Shown: positions 53,456 through 62,301 of the stretch, piece after piece
Position numbering within the stretch: position 1 is the stretch's first letter
Layout: every line of letters begins with the position of its first letter
Source: Reyranella humidisoli
GTDB lineage: Bacteria; Pseudomonadota; Alphaproteobacteria; Reyranellales; Reyranellaceae
Direction of reading: 5' to 3'
Assembly: GCF_019039055.1 (NCBI RefSeq)
Contig: NZ_JAHOPB010000001.1
Span: forward strand, 620,001 to 684,000
Length of the DNA stretch: 64,000 nt
The notes under the pieces: model-generated
What the model was told of the DNA's origin: nothing
What the model saw: the letters and a program-made list of their open reading frames with translations, nothing else
Databases searched by the model: none
Translations under genes and position numbers: made by a program

Positions 53456-55657
53456 ATGGCAACGATTATTCAATCGACGGATACGCACGTCTCGACCAGC
53501 CCCGCGTACACGCTAAACCCTGGCGACTATTTCTACCAAGTAGCCGGCATCAATTTGACCACAACCGATGGGAGTCTTCCGGCCATCCTCGCGACCGGAA
53601 ATGGAACCGTCGACATCCACGGCACAGTATTTTCGCCGAACGTTGCGATCGGCGGACCTCTCACAGCGGTGATCATCGCATCTGGCGCCGATGTCACCGG
53701 CGGTTCGACCGGTCTGCAGACACTCAACACAAGTACTCAAAACCACTACGCGATCAACGGGAGCCTGACTGGAGGAACATACGGCCTCAATTCCTCCGGA
53801 TCGAACATGCTTTATCTGCACGTCGGAGCGACCGGTATCGTGACCGGGTTAGACTCGAACGGCATAAATCTGAATCATGACATCGTGTTCGCTTCCATCG
53901 ATGGCAGCGTGTCCGGCGTGCAGGGCATCGGGCAGTCGTCCACCAACGGCTTCTTCGTACTCAACATGACTGCGGGCGCGAAGGCCACGGCTACGTCTTC
54001 CTATGGCATCAATTTCGCGAATAGCGGCTACCTGGCGATCAATGGACAAGCAGCCGGCACCACCGGCATCAACAGCACAACGAGCCAACAAGTTACGATC
54101 ACGGTAGGAACGAGCGGCAGCGCCGCCGGGTCGTGGGGTGACGGCATTGCTTTCATGTCGCAGTCGGCAACGATTGCGATCAATGGCGACGTGAACGGTT
54201 CGTTCAATGGTCTGCGCGGTGCGGCGAGCATGGGCACGAGCAGCATTGCGGTCGGTGCGGACGGCTTTGTCAGCGGTGGCAACTACGGCATTTACGTGGA
54301 CAACAACGCGACCGTCAGTGTCGCAGGCACTGTGAGCGGCATCAATTCCTGGGGCATCCAGACCGGGACATACAGCGAGGCCGGCGAAATCTATGTCCAT
54401 GCCGGTGGTCTCGTCACGGGCGGCGGCGGATCCAGCGGCGGCGCCGTCAGAACCCGTGGCACGCACGTCATCACCAATGACGGAACGATCTCGTCGACAG
54501 ACGGGGTCGGCGTACTCGCCGACGGTGCTGGCTACCTGCTCAATACCGGGATCATCTCGGGCAGCACGGTCGGCATCCTCTATACCGATACCTTCAGCAC
54601 CAGCGACGTGCTGACGACCGTGAACACGGGAACGATATCAGGCGGCCCGGATCCGGCGATCGCGGTCGGTCCGAACTTCTTCGCCTACGACGCGACAGGA
54701 AGTATCGGAACCGATCGCTTCATCAATGAGGGCGATATCATTGGCGACGTTCGACTGGGGCAGCATGCCGGCAGCAACTTCGTCAATGCGGGAACGCTCA
54801 CCGGCAGCGTCTATCTCGGAACTGGCGGCCAAGTCGCCAACTCGGCCCTTGGGACCGTGTCCGGGATGATGGTTGGCGGCACGGGGAACGACGCCATTGT
54901 CGGCGGCCAAAACGGCGGCTTGCTGCTGGGCAATGCCGGAAATGACATGATTTACGCCAATCCGACGCAAGCCGCGGCAGACAATCACGCGACGGCTACG
55001 CTCGCGGGCGGTACGGGGACCAACGCACTCTACGGGGGCGGCGGGTTCAACGTATTCGTCGGTGGAGACACCAATGGCGGATACAATCAGATCTGGGGCG
55101 GTGCTTCGGGGATGTCCGGGCTTTCGTTCGACTTCACCAACAACACCATCACCTTTGCCTCTCTCAATCCGAGCCAGAGCGTTTATGTCGATCTGTTGAA
55201 TGGCCACAACGCCTATATCAACAGCGGCCCCAATCAGAGCGGCACCTATGTCTACGAAGATTCGATCGTCAACGTGCCGAATGTCATCGGATCGTCGAGC
55301 GGTGACGTGATCATCGCGGACAACGGAATTGATCGGATCCAGGGAAATGGCGGTGCCGATGCGCTGTATGCCGGCACCGGCCTGTCGAGCCAGGATACGT
55401 TTGTGTATACATCGTACGCAGACAGCAATCTCAACACCGGCTACGACACCATCGTCGGCTTCAAACTTGGTATCGATAAGATTGACCTGTCGGCCCTGTT
55501 CACCGACGGCTCTCATCTTGCGATCTCAACGGCCGGCACATCCAATACGCTCTACATCGAAGTCACACCCGGCACGTTCAATCCCGCCACGGACCTTGCC
55601 TTGATCGTCAATGCGACGACGAATCTGGGCCTCACAGCGGTGGATTTCATATTCTGA
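53456..55657 (+). CDS. Large repeat-rich secreted protein with RTX-like calcium repeats (type I secretion candidate)
   Basis: The 733-residue protein is rich in Gly, Ser, Thr and Asn with no cysteine and no Sec signal. Residues about 40-450 are tandem beta-strand repeats of the type NGxVxGxxxGI, suggesting a beta-helix. RTX-like motifs follow: GGTGNDAIVGG and LLGNAGNDMIYA (about 475-500) and GNGGADALYAG (about 635). The end, GYDTIVGFKLGIDKIDLSAL, is typical of type I-secreted proteins. ATG at 53456 has GGGGG about eight bases before it. No ABC/HlyD exporter is nearby. It is AT-richer than the core genes around it. Surface adhesin or matrix protein is the likely role. Confidence 0.75.
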   Translation: MATIIQSTDTHVSTSPAYTLNPGDYFYQVAGINLTTTDGSLPAILATGNGTVDIHGTVFSPNVAIGGPLTAVIIASGADVTGGSTGLQTLNTSTQNHYAINGSLTGGTYGLNSSGSNMLYLHVGATGIVTGLDSNGINLNHDIVFASIDGSVSGVQGIGQSSTNGFFVLNMTAGAKATATSSYGINFANSGYLAINGQAAGTTGINSTTSQQVTITVGTSGSAAGSWGDGIAFMSQSATIAINGDVNGSFNGLRGAASMGTSSIAVGADGFVSGGNYGIYVDNNATVSVAGTVSGINSWGIQTGTYSEAGEIYVHAGGLVTGGGGSSGGAVRTRGTHVITNDGTISSTDGVGVLADGAGYLLNTGIISGSTVGILYTDTFSTSDVLTTVNTGTISGGPDPAIAVGPNFFAYDATGSIGTDRFINEGDIIGDVRLGQHAGSNFVNAGTLTGSVYLGTGGQVANSALGTVSGMMVGGTGNDAIVGGQNGGLLLGNAGNDMIYANPTQAAADNHATATLAGGTGTNALYGGGGFNVFVGGDTNGGYNQIWGGASGMSGLSFDFTNNTITFASLNPSQSVYVDLLNGHNAYINSGPNQSGTYVYEDSIVNVPNVIGSSSGDVIIADNGIDRIQGNGGADALYAGTGLSSQDTFVYTSYADSNLNTGYDTIVGFKLGIDKIDLSALFTDGSHLAISTAGTSNTLYIEVTPGTFNPATDLALIVNATTNLGLTAVDFIF

Positions 55658-55710
55658 ACATCGGAGATTCATGCCTCCAAGTGTTTCAGAAGGCATGAAC
55701 TGAACAAGGC

Positions 55711-55746
55711 GGGGGCTTGTCGCGCTTGAGACAAGCCCCCGTTTGT
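55711..55746 (+). terminator. Rho-independent terminator of the repeat protein gene
   Basis: GGGGGCTTGTC (55711-55721) and GACAAGCCCCC (55730-55740) form a perfect 11-base stem with an eight-base loop, followed by GTTTGTT, 53 bases after the stop codon. Confidence 0.9.
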
Positions 55747-55764
55747 TGGACGCGCGCGCGGACG

Positions 55765-56016
55765 CACCCGCCCCGCTTCGTGGCGCCCTTGCCTTCTGCC
55801 CTGGTCTTCCCGTCGACAAAGGCACGCCGAAACCGCTGCACGCCGGCCGTCGTCACTGATGAAAGGGACTTGCTGCCCAGGATCGGCACGACATGGCGGC
55901 GGATGTTGCAGGCGTCGGTTTCCCAGGTGGAGGCCTTCTTGGTCGGCTTGTCGGCCGGACCATCCGCGAGATACCGCTCGACCAGCTGAGCCAAGGTGAG
56001 GTCCGCGCCCGCTCCT
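55765..56016 (-). pseudogene. Tyrosine-recombinase integrase fragment (N-terminal SAM-like domain)
   Basis: The minus-strand reading GADLTLAQLVERYLADGPADKPTKKASTWETD then NIRRHVVPILGSKSLSSVTTAGVQRF and KTRAEGKGATKRGG is the core-binding part of phage-type integrases. It is cut at the 5' end by the att-like repeat (about 56016) and loses similarity after KRGG (about 55770); the catalytic domain is absent. Confidence 0.75.
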
Positions 56017-56066
56017 CCACCAAATCGAAAAGGGCTCAGTCGGAAACGACTGGGCCCTTTGTTTTT
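56015..56066 (+). repeat. Right copy of att-like direct repeat with terminator duplicate
   Basis: CTCCACCAA (56015-56023), then GGGCTCAGTCG, GAAA, CGACTGGGCCC (56032-56057) and TTTGTTTTT repeat the tRNA-Ala 3' end and terminator at 52962-53014. No full tRNA precedes it. The rest, 56067-56266, holds no gene that I can see. Confidence 0.75.
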
Positions 56067-56266
56067 GCGGGAGACACGCTCTCCCCAGTGCCGGACTTTC
56101 TACTAACGCTATCCCTCCGCGGCCGACGGAGCCGGCGTGCTCGTCGCCGCGCGGCTTCTCCCGACGCTCGCCGCTGCGGCGGATCTCTATGCGGCCCGCA
56201 CCGAGATCGCGTGCAGCGAGGCCGGTCTCGGGGGAAAGCTGCGAGGCCGATGGCGGCGCTGCGGCG

Positions 56267-57412
56267 CTAGCGGACGCCCATCCTCGACACGAGATTCAGC
56301 CGCTCCAGTTCACGCAGCACCAGGTCCGCCACGATCCGGTTGCCCTCGGCCGAGTGATGGTCGGAGCGATAGAGCGCGTCGACGCCCTTCGCGTCGACGA
56401 TAGGCTGCATCGGCCTGGCGAGATCGAAGGGAATGAGACCCGACGTTCTCGCGCAGCCCATCACCCTATCGACCGACCGCTGGTCCTCGGCGCGGCGCGC
56501 CGCGCTCTGCGTCCAGTACTCGCGGCTGTATTGCGCCATGACCACGACCGGCACGCCGAGCGCGGCGAGCCGCGGCATCAGCAGGCAGACGACCGCCTCG
56601 CCGCTGCCGGCGGGCGCGCCGCGGACTTCGTCGAAGTACCAGCCGCGCTGCAGGCCCAGCCGCTGGACGACCAGGTCGGCCAGCGCGAAGCGGCCGAGCC
56701 ACCGCGCCGGTTCCGGCAAGGGCACCGGCGCATTCGGCTGGCCCGGGACCGGCACGTTGTGCTCCTGGAGCTTGCCGTCGGTCACGGTGAAGTACGGCTT
56801 CTCGCGGCTCCACGCGACCTTCAGTTCGCTGCGCCGGATGTCGCCGGGCGTGAAACTCATCACGACGAACAGCGGCTTCACCTTCGGCACCAGCCGTTCG
56901 GTGCTGAGCGCGCTCTGGTCGAAGGCGTAGCCGCTGACGCCGGCATTCACCACCTTGCGCCCGGTGAGGCTCTGCAGGTCGGCCGGCCAGGTCTCGTCGT
57001 CCTTCACCTCGTCGCCCTTGGCGAAGGACGAGCCGGTCACCAGCACCGGCGGTTCGGCGAGAGCGGATTTGGGGCTGGTACGGCGGAAGCCGTCGGCATC
57101 GACATTGTAGGTGCGCGAGACGCAACCGGGCGGCGACGTCCAGCCGATCTCGGCATCGAAGGCGTACTGGCAGCGGATCCTCGCGACATCCGGCCCCGTG
57201 CCCATCCGTTCGCGCGCCAGGTTCGGCCAGTGAGCCAGGCTGCCCGGACCTGACAGCAACACGCGACAGGCCAGCTCAAGCAGTACCAGCGACACCAGGA
57301 CCGAGACCGCTGCCAGCAGGAGGGTCGCAAACCTGCCGGTTGTGATTGTATCCGAACGAAGCTTTCGCTCGTCTTTCGGAGCGGCCTTCACCGCCTCGCG
57401 ATTGACGCTCAT
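56267..57412 (-). CDS. Membrane-anchored SGNH/GDSL hydrolase-like protein
   Basis: The 381-residue protein has one N-terminal membrane helix (about 27-50) and a periplasmic part. The motif block I is VLVTGSSFAKGDEV (Ser near 127-129 in place of GDS), Gly-Asn-type block AGVSGYAFDQ follows, and the C-terminal DHHSAEGNRIVADLV holds the Asp-x-His pair. Similar proteins de-acylate or acylate polysaccharides; the substrate is unknown. The ATG at 57412 opens divergently from the phosphoesterase gene. Confidence 0.75.
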   Translation of the reverse strand: MSVNREAVKAAPKDERKLRSDTITTGRFATLLLAAVSVLVSLVLLELACRVLLSGPGSLAHWPNLARERMGTGPDVARIRCQYAFDAEIGWTSPPGCVSRTYNVDADGFRRTSPKSALAEPPVLVTGSSFAKGDEVKDDETWPADLQSLTGRKVVNAGVSGYAFDQSALSTERLVPKVKPLFVVMSFTPGDIRRSELKVAWSREKPYFTVTDGKLQEHNVPVPGQPNAPVPLPEPARWLGRFALADLVVQRLGLQRGWYFDEVRGAPAGSGEAVVCLLMPRLAALGVPVVVMAQYSREYWTQSAARRAEDQRSVDRVMGCARTSGLIPFDLARPMQPIVDAKGVDALYRSDHHSAEGNRIVADLVLRELERLNLVSRMGVR

Positions 57413-57561
57413 GTCTTACCTCTCATGACGAGCGGATTTACTCGAAGCCCCCTCCGAAGGGGATGTGACGCTCCGTCGTAGGATTGGGCAGCCCGGAAGG
57501 CGAAATTTGGGCTGCGCGGGCTTGCCGTCGCCTCTGTTAAGGTGGTGCCCATTGCCTTTGC

Positions 57562-58506
57562 ATGAGGACCAGACGCGTGACCGATGCCGCTCGCGGCCGT
57601 GACCCGACATGGGCCGCCGCTCGACGGCGGATCGAGCAAGGCGACCATTATTGCGGCCCCGACGGTCCTCGGCCGCGTCGCCGCAAGGTCGTCTTCACCC
57701 GCCTGCTCGATCTGTTCGCCTGGGGATTGAAGCTCACCCCCCTTTACCGCCGGGGCGTGGACAACGCCCTCGACCTGCGGCGCACCGAGTTCGAGATCGC
57801 GGTTCCGGGCCTGCCAGCGGCGTTCGACGGCTACCGCATCCTGCATGTGAGCGACACGCATCTCGATGTCCTGCCGGACCTGGTGCCGGCCGCCCGCCGC
57901 CTGCTCGACGGTGTCGAAGTCGACCTGCTCGCCCTCACCGGCGATGTCCACGGCGACCACCATGCGCCCGTCGCCCTGTCAGCCGATCATCTGATGGAGG
58001 TGCTGCGCGACGTCCGTGTGAACGGACCTCGCCTCGCCATCCTGGGCAACCACGATTCCGAGGCCATGGCCGACACGCTGGAGAGGCTGGGCTTCGACGT
58101 GCTGATCAACCGCTCCATCGTCATCGAGCGAGGGACGGACCGGCTCGGCATAACAGGGCTGGACGATGTGAACAGCTTCTATACCGATGCGGCGCACCGG
58201 GCGCTGGGCGATTCGACCGAGGCCTGCCGCATCGCCCTGATCCATTCCGCGGAAATGGCCGATCACGCTGCCGAGGCGGGCTATGCGCTTTATCTCGCGG
58301 GGCACACCCATGGCGGCCAGATCTGCCTGCCGGGCGGACGGCCCGTGTTCAGCACGCTGACCCGGTGCCACCATGGCGCGGTCGGACTCTGGAAGCAGGG
58401 CACGATGACCGGCTACACGAATTCGGGCCTGGGCGTTGCCTATCCGCCGGTGCGTTTCAATTGTCGCGGCGAGGTCGCGATCATCACCCTGCGAGGTGGC
58501 CGCTGA
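57562..58506 (+). CDS. Calcineurin-like metallophosphoesterase
   Basis: This 314-residue enzyme has the five metal-binding blocks in order: SDTHLD, GDVHGD, GNHDSE, IHSAEM and GHTHGGQICLP, which hold two metal ions. Similar bacterial enzymes act on phosphodiesters such as nucleotides or lipid A precursors. The start may be ATG 57562 or GTG 57577; neither has a clear ribosome site. The N-terminus is rich in Arg and has a weak helix near 47-60. Confidence 0.87.
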   Translation: MRTRRVTDAARGRDPTWAAARRRIEQGDHYCGPDGPRPRRRKVVFTRLLDLFAWGLKLTPLYRRGVDNALDLRRTEFEIAVPGLPAAFDGYRILHVSDTHLDVLPDLVPAARRLLDGVEVDLLALTGDVHGDHHAPVALSADHLMEVLRDVRVNGPRLAILGNHDSEAMADTLERLGFDVLINRSIVIERGTDRLGITGLDDVNSFYTDAAHRALGDSTEACRIALIHSAEMADHAAEAGYALYLAGHTHGGQICLPGGRPVFSTLTRCHHGAVGLWKQGTMTGYTNSGLGVAYPPVRFNCRGEVAIITLRGGR

Positions 58507-58518
58507 CGGGCTTCAGCC

Positions 58519-58719
58519 CTAGGTGCGGTCGGACGGCATCGCATGCAGGCACGCGAAGCCCGCCTCGGTCAGTTGCGGATAGTCGCGGTTTCCCGTCACC
58601 AGGCCCAGCCGCGCCAGGCTCCCCAACTCCTGGCGGATTCCGAGGCCGGTCAGCGTCAGGCCGAGGGCGAGGCGGCGAACGATGATCTGCTGCGCCGGAT
58701 TGAGTTCGCGGAACTTCAT
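58519..58719 (-). CDS. Small hypothetical protein
   Basis: This 66-residue protein (MKFRELNPAQQIIVRRLALG...LTEAGFACLHAMP) is amphipathic and has a winged-helix-like pattern of a helix, a helix and a short beta hairpin (GNRDYPQLTEAG). No family is recognised. The start lacks a clear ribosome site. It follows the hydrolase gene 51 bases downstream on the same strand, and its end is 12 bases from the convergent phosphoesterase stop. Confidence 0.5.
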   Translation of the reverse strand: MKFRELNPAQQIIVRRLALGLTLTGLGIRQELGSLARLGLVTGNRDYPQLTEAGFACLHAMPSDRT

Positions 58720-58770
58720 GACCGCCGCACGTTAGGCGGCGTTGCTTACGAGGCCCTGACGACGCCAATT

Positions 58771-59610
58771 CTAGCCGCCGGAGCGTCCCAGCCGCGCCGC
58801 AGCGGTGGCCAGGGAACCGTCCGCTGCCTCGAGCTGGTCCATGATCGAGAAATGATTGAGGCCGGGCAGCGGCAACAACTCACTGGGGAGCCCCGCCGCC
58901 TGCCGCGCCTCGTGATAGGCGATCGACTGCCGCTGCAGCTCGGGCAGCTCGCCGGTGCCGTAGGCCAGGACGACCGGGGCGCTCTTCTTCGGCAGGTGCA
59001 GGATCGGACTCGTTTCCGCCGCCTGCGCCGCGGTCAGCCGCAGATTGTCGTTGAGGTAGTTCAGCCGGCAGGGTTCCACGTCGTAGATGCCGCTGATGGC
59101 GAGGCCGGCATCGACCTCGTCCATCGCCAGCGTCGTCGCGGTAAGATGGCCGCCCGCCGACCAGCCCGACACGACCAGCCGTCCCTGCCCGACGCCGTGG
59201 CGGGGCCCCTCGCGGCGCAGCCAGCGGATTGCGTCGGCGATCTCCCCGACGATGGCCGGCAAGGTCGCCTCGGGCGCCAGCGTGTAGCCCAGGAAGGCGA
59301 CGTCCATGCCGTTGGCCAAGGGACCCGCTGCCATGCAGGCGAAGGTCTCCTTGGCATTGCGCTGCCAGTAGCCGCCATGGATGAAGGCGAACAGCGGCGC
59401 CCTGGCCGCGCCGCAGCGGAACAGATCGAGCTTGTTGCGGGGCAGCGGACCGTAGGCGAGATCGAGGCTCTCGGCATGTTCGGCGCGGAAGCGTTCGCTG
59501 CGGGCGACCCAGCCGTCGCGCCGCGTCCCGGAATCCGCGACGGCGTCGGTATTGTTGTAGCCCTTGTCGAGCTCAGCCCGCGTCATGCCCCGCCACACGA
59601 TCTCGCTCAT
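58771..59610 (-). CDS. Alpha/beta hydrolase, kynurenine formamidase-like
   Basis: The 279-residue hydrolase has the oxyanion motif HGGYWQ (about 80), the nucleophile elbow GWSAGGH (about 147-153) and a C-terminal His in LNHFSIMDQ, with DNLRLTAAQAAETSPI between, as in arylformamidase-like esterases. ATG at 59610 follows AGAGGCTGG. It is divergent from guanine deaminase with a 77-base gap. Whether it acts on formylkynurenine is untested. Confidence 0.8.
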   Translation of the reverse strand: MSEIVWRGMTRAELDKGYNNTDAVADSGTRRDGWVARSERFRAEHAESLDLAYGPLPRNKLDLFRCGAARAPLFAFIHGGYWQRNAKETFACMAAGPLANGMDVAFLGYTLAPEATLPAIVGEIADAIRWLRREGPRHGVGQGRLVVSGWSAGGHLTATTLAMDEVDAGLAISGIYDVEPCRLNYLNDNLRLTAAQAAETSPILHLPKKSAPVVLAYGTGELPELQRQSIAYHEARQAAGLPSELLPLPGLNHFSIMDQLEAADGSLATAAARLGRSGG

Positions 59611-59687
59611 TCCAGCCTCTTTCGTTTCAAGCTCTCTTCTTAGCACGGCCCTTCCCCGCTTTGCCGTTCGGTGCGAACGTTGGCGCA

Positions 59688-61007
59688 ATGAGTTCTCTTT
59701 CGCGTCCGACCGCCCTTCGCGGCCCCGCCCTCACCTTCAGCGGCGATCCTTTCCGCGACGGCCTCGACCGCACGATGGTCCACGAGCCCGATGCGATCGT
59801 GGCGATGCAGGACGGACACATCACCCATTTCGGCCCCGCTGCCCGTATCGCGCCGCTTCTGCCGCCCGGTACCGAGATCCGGGACTTCGGCAAGGACGCG
59901 CTGATCTCGGCAGGCTTCGTCGACACGCACGTGCATTTCCCGCAGACGCCGATGATCGCGAGCTTCGGCACGCAGCTCCTCGACTGGCTCGAGCGCTACA
60001 CATTTCCGACCGAGCTGAAGTTCGCCGACCGCACCTACACGCGGCAGGTCACGCGCCGGTTCCTGCAGGAGAGTCTGCGCAACGGCATCACCACGAGCTG
60101 CGTCTACTGCACCGTCCACGCGCATTCGGCCGACATCCTGTTCGAGGAAGCCGAAGCGCTCGGCCTGCGGCTGGCCGCCGGCAAGGTCCTGATGGATTGC
60201 AATGCACCCGAGGCGCTGCGCGACACCGCCCAGTCCGCCTACGACGATTCGCTGGCGCTCATCCGCAAGTGGCACGGGCGCGGACGCCTGCTCTATGCGA
60301 TCACTCCGCGCTTCGCCTGCACCAGTTCACGCGAGCAACTCGCCGTCGCCGGGGCGCTGTGGAGGGAACATCCCGATTGCCTGATGCAGACGCACATCGC
60401 CGAAACAGAGGCCGAGGTCGCGTGGATCAAGGAACTGTTCCCCGAGCGCAGTTCCTATCTCGACGTCTACGACCACTACGGTCTCTGCCGGAAACGCGCC
60501 GTGTTCGGCCACGGCATCTGGCTGGGCGACGACGAACTGCAGCGCCTGCACGAAGCCGATGCCGCGATCGCCCATTGCCCGACCTCGAACTTCTTCCTGG
60601 GCAGCGGCATGTTCGACATCACCCGCGCGATCCGCGCCGACCGGCCGGTGCGCGTCGGTCTCGGCACCGACATCGGCGCCGGCACATCCTTCTCGATCCT
60701 GCAGACGCTGAACGAGGCCTACAAGGCGGCCCAGCTCAACCGCCATCCCCTGTCGGCCGCCCATGCCTACTATCTGGCGACGCGCGGCTCGGCGGCGGCC
60801 ATGCATCTCGAGGACAAGGTCGGCAGCATCGCGCCGGGCATGGAGGCCGATCTCGTGGTGCTCGACATGCGCTCCACGCCCCTGATCGCCTTCCGCATGG
60901 ACGAGGCCCGCGACTTCGCCGAGCAGCTCTTCATCCAGATGATCCTGGGCGACGACCGGGCGGTACAGGCGACCTACGTCGCCGGCCGGCCAGCCTATGC
61001 CCGCTGA
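59688..61007 (+). CDS. guaD: Guanine deaminase
   Basis: The 439-residue amidohydrolase turns guanine to xanthine. It has the metal ligands VDTHVHFPQTPM (HxH), MQTHIAE (His), VFGHG (His) and GLGTDIGAGTSFS (Asp), the guanine-deaminase hallmark FPQT, and FACTSSREQL. ATG at 59688 is chosen by family alignment. Nothing else of purine breakdown is close by. Confidence 0.94.
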   Translation: MSSLSRPTALRGPALTFSGDPFRDGLDRTMVHEPDAIVAMQDGHITHFGPAARIAPLLPPGTEIRDFGKDALISAGFVDTHVHFPQTPMIASFGTQLLDWLERYTFPTELKFADRTYTRQVTRRFLQESLRNGITTSCVYCTVHAHSADILFEEAEALGLRLAAGKVLMDCNAPEALRDTAQSAYDDSLALIRKWHGRGRLLYAITPRFACTSSREQLAVAGALWREHPDCLMQTHIAETEAEVAWIKELFPERSSYLDVYDHYGLCRKRAVFGHGIWLGDDELQRLHEADAAIAHCPTSNFFLGSGMFDITRAIRADRPVRVGLGTDIGAGTSFSILQTLNEAYKAAQLNRHPLSAAHAYYLATRGSAAAMHLEDKVGSIAPGMEADLVVLDMRSTPLIAFRMDEARDFAEQLFIQMILGDDRAVQATYVAGRPAYAR

Positions 61008-61293
61008 CGACGGATTGCTTTCCCTAGCGTTAATTTTCAGTGTCAGACCATAAATATGGTGGAAGAGGGTCCGGTTTCGGCTTACGCTTTCTTCGGTAAC
61101 TGAGGGAGGGTTTTTATCCGTTCGAGGACATGTCCCCCGACGGAAACTGGTTCACCGGTGGAACGTCCACCGCGTGCCCTATCGGCCTCACCCTTCAGCC
61201 AGACCATCGATCGCCAACGCCTCCGCTCACCGGGGGCGTTTTTGTTTTGGGCGATCGGTCCCGCTCCCCTGACCAAGACACCGGAGTAAGAAT
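61008..61293 (+). ncRNA. Structured non-coding stretch before the PhoH-like gene, candidate small RNA
   Basis: The 286 bases have no gene, but show nested short palindromes (GGACATGTCC near 61125-61134, GTTCACCGGTGGAAC near 61150-61164) and a strong intrinsic terminator at 61209-61240 before the next ribosome site. With no upstream open reading frame except guaD 200 bases away, a short RNA could end here. No known RNA family is recognised and no promoter stands out. Confidence 0.3.
61209..61240 (+). terminator. Rho-independent terminator before the PhoH-like gene
   Basis: ACGCCTCCG and CGGGGGCGT form a nine-base stem (one T-G pair) with a five-base loop, followed by TTTTTGTTTT. It may end guaD transcription or a small RNA. 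Confidence 0.85.
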
Positions 61294-62019
61294 ATGGCCA
61301 AACGCGCCGCACGCCGATCCAAGCTGCACGCCATCGACAGCGCCCGTATTCACAACGTCGTTTTCGACAACGCTCCGGCCAATCAACGCGATCAGAGCTA
61401 CATCAAGAAGGTCAGGCCGCGGACCGACAACCAAAGGGTCCTGATGGAGGCGATAGAAACCAAACCGCTGACCGTGGCGCTGGGACCGGCAGGGACCGGC
61501 AAGACCTACCTCGCGATCGCCGCCGCCGTCGAAGCCCTGGATGCAGGCACCGTCTCGCGCATCGTGCTGTCGCGGCCGGCCGTCGAAGCGGGCGAGAACT
61601 TGGGCTTCCTGCCGGGCGACATGCGCGAGAAGCTCGACCCCTACCTGCGCCCCCTGTGGGACGCCCTGAACGACCGGATGGGGCCGAAGCGCCTGAGCCA
61701 GCATCTCGACGACGGCACGATCGAGATCGCGCCGGTGGCCTTCATGCGCGGCCGCACGCTGAACAACGCTTTCGTGCTGATCGACGAAGCCCAGAACTGC
61801 ACCTACGGCCAGCTCAAGATGCTGCTCACCCGTCTCGGCTGGCACTCGACCATGGTCATGACGGGCGATCCGGACCAGACCGACCTGCTGCCGGAACTCT
61901 CCGGCCTAGCCGCAATCGGCACCAAGCTGGACGGGCTCGACGACGTCTCCGTGGTCCGCCTGACGCAGCAGGACGTGGTGCGCCATCCGCTGGTCGGACG
62001 CATGCTGTCGGTGCTTTGA
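61294..62019 (+). CDS. PhoH family ATPase
   Basis: The 241-residue cytoplasmic protein has the PhoH pattern: TVALGPAGTGKTYLAIAAAV (P-loop), IVLSRPAVEAGENLGFLPGDMREKLDPY, AFVLIDEAQNCT (Walker B) and VMTGDPDQTDL. PhoH proteins are predicted RNA helicase/ATPases, some linked to ribosome or RNA quality control. The short form lacks the extra N-terminal PIN domain. ATG at 61294 follows GGAG. It is preceded by a terminator, so it should have its own promoter nearby. Confidence 0.88.
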   Translation: MAKRAARRSKLHAIDSARIHNVVFDNAPANQRDQSYIKKVRPRTDNQRVLMEAIETKPLTVALGPAGTGKTYLAIAAAVEALDAGTVSRIVLSRPAVEAGENLGFLPGDMREKLDPYLRPLWDALNDRMGPKRLSQHLDDGTIEIAPVAFMRGRTLNNAFVLIDEAQNCTYGQLKMLLTRLGWHSTMVMTGDPDQTDLLPELSGLAAIGTKLDGLDDVSVVRLTQQDVVRHPLVGRMLSVL

Positions 62020-62301
62020 GGTCCCTGAACTTATCCACATATCGAAGCGCGCCAGCCAAATGGCCCGAAACGGGAACAAAAGGGAGTGCCAGCTTTTTCT
62101 GACGTGAAGCCAGATCGTTGAAAACCAAATGGATACATGAGGTTAAGAGAGGGGTGGCGGGCGACTGCCACCCCTCCTACATTGAGTCAATATGGTGACT
62201 CTCCGCGAGCCTTCGAAGGGCATCGGGCTTGTTCACAGACTTCCCCACATGCCGCCGATTGCCTTGTGTGGACGTGCCAGCGACACCATTCTCCGCCTCC
62301 C
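62020..62301. other. Gap before uvrC with a hairpin
   Basis: The 282 bases hold GGGGTGGC (62151-62158) pairing with GCCACCCC (62167-62174), a good hairpin without a T run, probably ending phoH-like transcription. No gene is seen. Confidence 0.45.

Noticed and set aside
53394..53513. A GTG frame of about 39 codons with a good AAGGAG site before the repeat protein
   Set aside because: Too short to support; out of frame with the main gene. Mentioned only as a possible leader peptide.
56015..56066. A second complete tRNA gene before the right terminator copy
   Set aside because: Only the last bases (CTCCACCAA) match; no cloverleaf can be formed from the bases upstream, which encode integrase.
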